A DNA stretch of 64,000 nt from Myxococcales bacterium (GTDB lineage: Bacteria > Myxococcota_A > Polyangia > Nannocystales > Nannocystaceae), in NCBI GenBank assembly GCA_020633295.1, contig JACKDW010000002.1, positions 1 to 64,000 of the forward strand. Direction: 5' to 3'. Under the pieces are notes generated by a model, which was not told the origin of the DNA, did not search any database, and worked only from the letters and a program-made list of their open reading frames with translations. A program made the position numbers and the translations under genes. Shown here piece after piece: positions 61,847 to 64,000 of the stretch (position 1 is its first letter; each line of letters opens with the position of its first letter).

Positions 61847-63292
61847 ATGGCGATGCGAGTGCTGCTGGTGAACCCCCCTCCGTACGCGATCGTGGAGCCC
61901 GTGTATGACCGCCCCGCGTACCCGCGGACCTCGCTCGCGTGCCTGGCGGCCTACCTGCGCGCGCGCGACGTCGACGTGCACGTGCTCGACTGCAAGTACG
62001 ATCGCCTCGACCTCGACGAGGCCGTGGCGCAGATCGAGCGCGTCGGCCCGGACCTGGTGGGCCTCGTGGGCCTGACGAACGAGGTGCTGCAGGCCGCCCG
62101 CCTGGCCGAGCGCGTCAAGGCGCGAAACCCCGCGATCGTCACGGTGATGGGCGACGTGCACATGAGCGCGCTGCCCGAACGAACGCTGCGCGAGGCGCCG
62201 GCGCTCGACTACGGCGTGGTCGGCGAGGGCGAGGAGACGCTGTACGAGCTCATCCAGCAGCTCGAGGCGGGGCAGCGGGTGACGGCGCGCGGCGTCGCGT
62301 ACCTCGCCGGCGACGTCTACGTGTACAACGGCGCGCGCGAGACCCTCGACGTGAGCGCGCTGCCGATGCCGGCCTGGGATCTGTTCCGCCCGGCCGAGCA
62401 CTACATCCTGCAGACCTCGCGCGGCTGCCCGTTCGCCTGCGTGTTCTGCATGAACCCGGCCGGACGCACGGTCCGCGCGCGCACGCCCGAGCAGGTGCTC
62501 GACGAGCTCGAGCGCCTCGTTGAGCTCGGCGCCGTCAAGACGATCTACTTCGGCGACGAGATCTTCACCGTCAAGCGCCAGCGCGTGGTCGAGCTGTGCC
62601 GGGGGATGATCGAGCGCGGCCTCCACGAGCGCCTCACGTGGTCGTGCCAGACCCACGTGAACACGGTCGACGTGCAGCTCGCCCGCCTCATGCGCGCGGC
62701 GGGCTGCGACTGGGTCGGGCTCGGCATCGAGACGGCCGACGAGATGGCGATGACGACGATGGGCAAGGGCATCAACCGCGAGCGCGTGACGCGAGCGACC
62801 CGGGCGATGCGGCGCGCGAAGCTGCGCTTCCACGCGTTCTTCATCCTCGGGCAGCCGAACGAGACCTACGAGTCCGCCAAGCGCACGATCGACTTCGCGG
62901 TCGACATGAACCCCGACGGCGCGGTGTTCGGCATCATGGTCCCCTACCCCGGCACGCGCGTGTGGGAGCTCGCCCAGCGGGGCGAGGGCGGCTACACGCG
63001 GCTCAGCGACAACTGGAACGACTACAACAAGCAGATCGGGCACGCGGTCGAGTTCACGGGCATCGAGCGCAGGCGCCTCGAGCGACTGCAGATGCGCGGC
63101 TACGTGCGCGTGTACACCGAGAACGGGCGCACGCTCGAGCTGCTGCGCATGGTCCCGCGGTTCACGATCTTGGTGCTGCACATGCTGCTCAAGCAGCTCG
63201 GCTTCGGCCCCGAACGCGTGCACGCGCGCCCGCCGAGCCCGCCGCCGCCGCAGCGCCCGAAGACGCGCCTTCGGGTGCTGCGATCGGGCTGA
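61847..63292 (+). CDS. B12-binding-domain radical SAM protein
   Basis: A protein of 481 residues. The B12-binding-like N-terminal region (about 1-140, LLVNPPPYAIVEPVYDRPAY, VGLVGLTNEVLQAARLAERV, VMGDVHMSALP) lacks the full DxHxxG motif. The radical SAM core contains CPFACVFC with cluster ligands C194, C198, C201, then LGIETADEMAMTTMGKGI and FFILGQPNET. The C-terminal helical part ends VRVYTENGRTLELL. Homologues modify hopanoids or other lipid or peptide substrates; substrate unknown. Confidence 0.85.
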   Translation: MAMRVLLVNPPPYAIVEPVYDRPAYPRTSLACLAAYLRARDVDVHVLDCKYDRLDLDEAVAQIERVGPDLVGLVGLTNEVLQAARLAERVKARNPAIVTVMGDVHMSALPERTLREAPALDYGVVGEGEETLYELIQQLEAGQRVTARGVAYLAGDVYVYNGARETLDVSALPMPAWDLFRPAEHYILQTSRGCPFACVFCMNPAGRTVRARTPEQVLDELERLVELGAVKTIYFGDEIFTVKRQRVVELCRGMIERGLHERLTWSCQTHVNTVDVQLARLMRAAGCDWVGLGIETADEMAMTTMGKGINRERVTRATRAMRRAKLRFHAFFILGQPNETYESAKRTIDFAVDMNPDGAVFGIMVPYPGTRVWELAQRGEGGYTRLSDNWNDYNKQIGHAVEFTGIERRRLERLQMRGYVRVYTENGRTLELLRMVPRFTILVLHMLLKQLGFGPERVHARPPSPPPPQRPKTRLRVLRSG

Positions 63293-63378
63293 CCGCTCGT
63301 GGCGATGCGCCGCGCGACGCGGCTCTGCACCCGAACGAGCGCGAGGCGATCGCGCGCGACGCAGCGTGAGCGCTGCCA

Positions 63379-64000
63379 TCACGGTGACCGCTGCGGCGGG
63401 CGCCGCAGCGCGTAGCGCTCGATGCGACGGTACATCGCCTGACGGCTCAGGCCGAGCTTGCGCGCCGCCCGGGCGACCACCCACTCGCTCGTCGCGAGCG
63501 CGCCGAGGACCTCCTCGCGGCTCGGCTCCAGGCGCGCGGCGGACTCATCGGCCGGCGTTGTCGGCGTGGTGAGCTGCAGCGCGAAGCCGCCGCTCACGCC
63601 CAGCAGCAGCGCGCGCTCGAGCACGAGCTCGAGCTCGCGGAGGTTCCCCGGCCAGGAGTACGCGAGGAGCCGCGCCTCGTCGTCGGCCGTCAGCGTCGGC
63701 GATGACAGGCCGTGCCGGCGGGCGAGGTGCTCGAGCCGCTGTCGCGCCAGCGGGAGGAGGTCGTCGACGCGCGCTCGCAACGGCGGGATCTCGATCGTGA
63801 GGGCGCTGGCCGCGTAGTACAGCGCCGGGGAGAGGCGACCCGCCGCCAGCGCCGCGCTCGGCTCGCGCGTCGTACCGAAGAGCGCGCGGAGCTCGACGCG
63901 GCGCGTGCGGCTGCCGCCCTCGCGAACCACCGCGCCGTCGCCGAGCGCCTGCGCCAGCTTGTCCTGGAGCGCGGGGTGAAGATCACAAAGATCCGAGAGG
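63379..64000 (-). CDS. Sigma-54-dependent response-type regulator, C-terminal part
   Basis: The frame runs off the window's right edge at its 5' side. Visible: the end of the AAA+ domain (PALQDKLAQALGDGAVV; ALFGTTREPS; LTIEIPPLRARVDDLLPL) and the sensor-II region (NLRELELVLERALLLG). A Fis-type HTH closes it (REEVLGALATSEWVVARAAR, KLGLSRQAMYRRIERYAL). The N-terminal receiver or GAF part is outside. Enhancer-binding proteins are abundant in myxobacteria. Confidence 0.85.
   Translation of the reverse strand, partial: LSDLCDLHPALQDKLAQALGDGAVVREGGSRTRRVELRALFGTTREPSAALAAGRLSPALYYAASALTIEIPPLRARVDDLLPLARQRLEHLARRHGLSSPTLTADDEARLLAYSWPGNLRELELVLERALLLGVSGGFALQLTTPTTPADESAARLEPSREEVLGALATSEWVVARAARKLGLSRQAMYRRIERYALRRPPQRSP

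Noticed and set aside
61466..63484. Minus-strand open frame of 672 codons
   Set aside because: It lies opposite the radical SAM gene and lacks any recognised domain.

Overview
The window is GC-rich DNA from a myxobacterium, most likely of the Nannocystaceae type. This is inferred from Hanks-type Ser/Thr kinases, many lipoproteins with acidic or Gly-Asp linkers, NHL-propeller lipoproteins, a pappalysin-like metalloprotease and a bacterial-enhancer-binding regulator. No rRNA, tRNA or CRISPR array was found.

Region A (1-6.5 kb): a frameshifted secreted-type gene, an XRE repressor-like gene, a kinase operon (kinase, membrane protein, large lipoprotein) and a convergent von Willebrand A lipoprotein.

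Region B (6.7-32.2 kb) is the unusual part. It starts with a control block: two small proteins, each with two HTH-like halves, an array of about nine 20-bp iteron-like repeats between them, and two near-identical 29-31 bp palindromes whose centres lie exactly 100 bp apart. Behind it runs a 24-kb, all-plus-strand, tightly overlapping operon of 22 genes. About 12 products have membrane segments, many of them single-span proteins of 28-97 residues. The operon includes an N-anchored transglycosylase-like protein, a C-anchored LytM/M23-plus-peptidoglycan-binding protein, an N-anchored SDH/ClpP-like serine protease, a J-domain membrane protein, two beta-rich proteins that could be capsid or coat components, and a 2,790-residue N6-methylase/SNF2-type helicase ending in a papain-like domain. 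I see no terminase, portal, tail, FtsK-type packaging ATPase, relaxase or polymerase. It could be a membrane-containing virus or another envelope-directed particle or transfer machine; it does not match a system I can name.

Region C (32.2-42.7 kb): a decay zone with relics of a transglutaminase, an ArsB/NhaD-type transporter and a NorB-type reductase around a hybrid histidine kinase. Then come an unknown helical protein, two NHL lipoproteins, other small envelope proteins and a lone receiver protein.

Region D (42.7-43.93 kb): a tyrosine recombinase ending 44 bp from the point where a Ser/Thr kinase gene is cut off at its conserved DQFSF motif. A 12-bp direct repeat brackets the junction, so this is probably one end of an integrated element. 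The missing kinase C-terminus is not in the window, so the element (perhaps all of 1-43.9 kb) may extend beyond the left edge.

Region E (44-64 kb): ordinary chromosomal genes. These include an LpoB/COG3014 envelope operon, a DUF493 protein, a TrmK-like methyltransferase, an Hsp15-like S4 protein, lipoproteins, an M43 protease, a sugar/polyprenol cluster (two GT2 enzymes, an NAD epimerase, a UPF0104/LPG-synthase-like protein, a DUF2079 protein), a ComA-ComB fusion for sulfolactate synthesis, a B12-type radical SAM enzyme and a truncated sigma-54 regulator. Three genes in the window carry single-base or stop-codon lesions in otherwise sensible proteins, so assembly errors must be considered.
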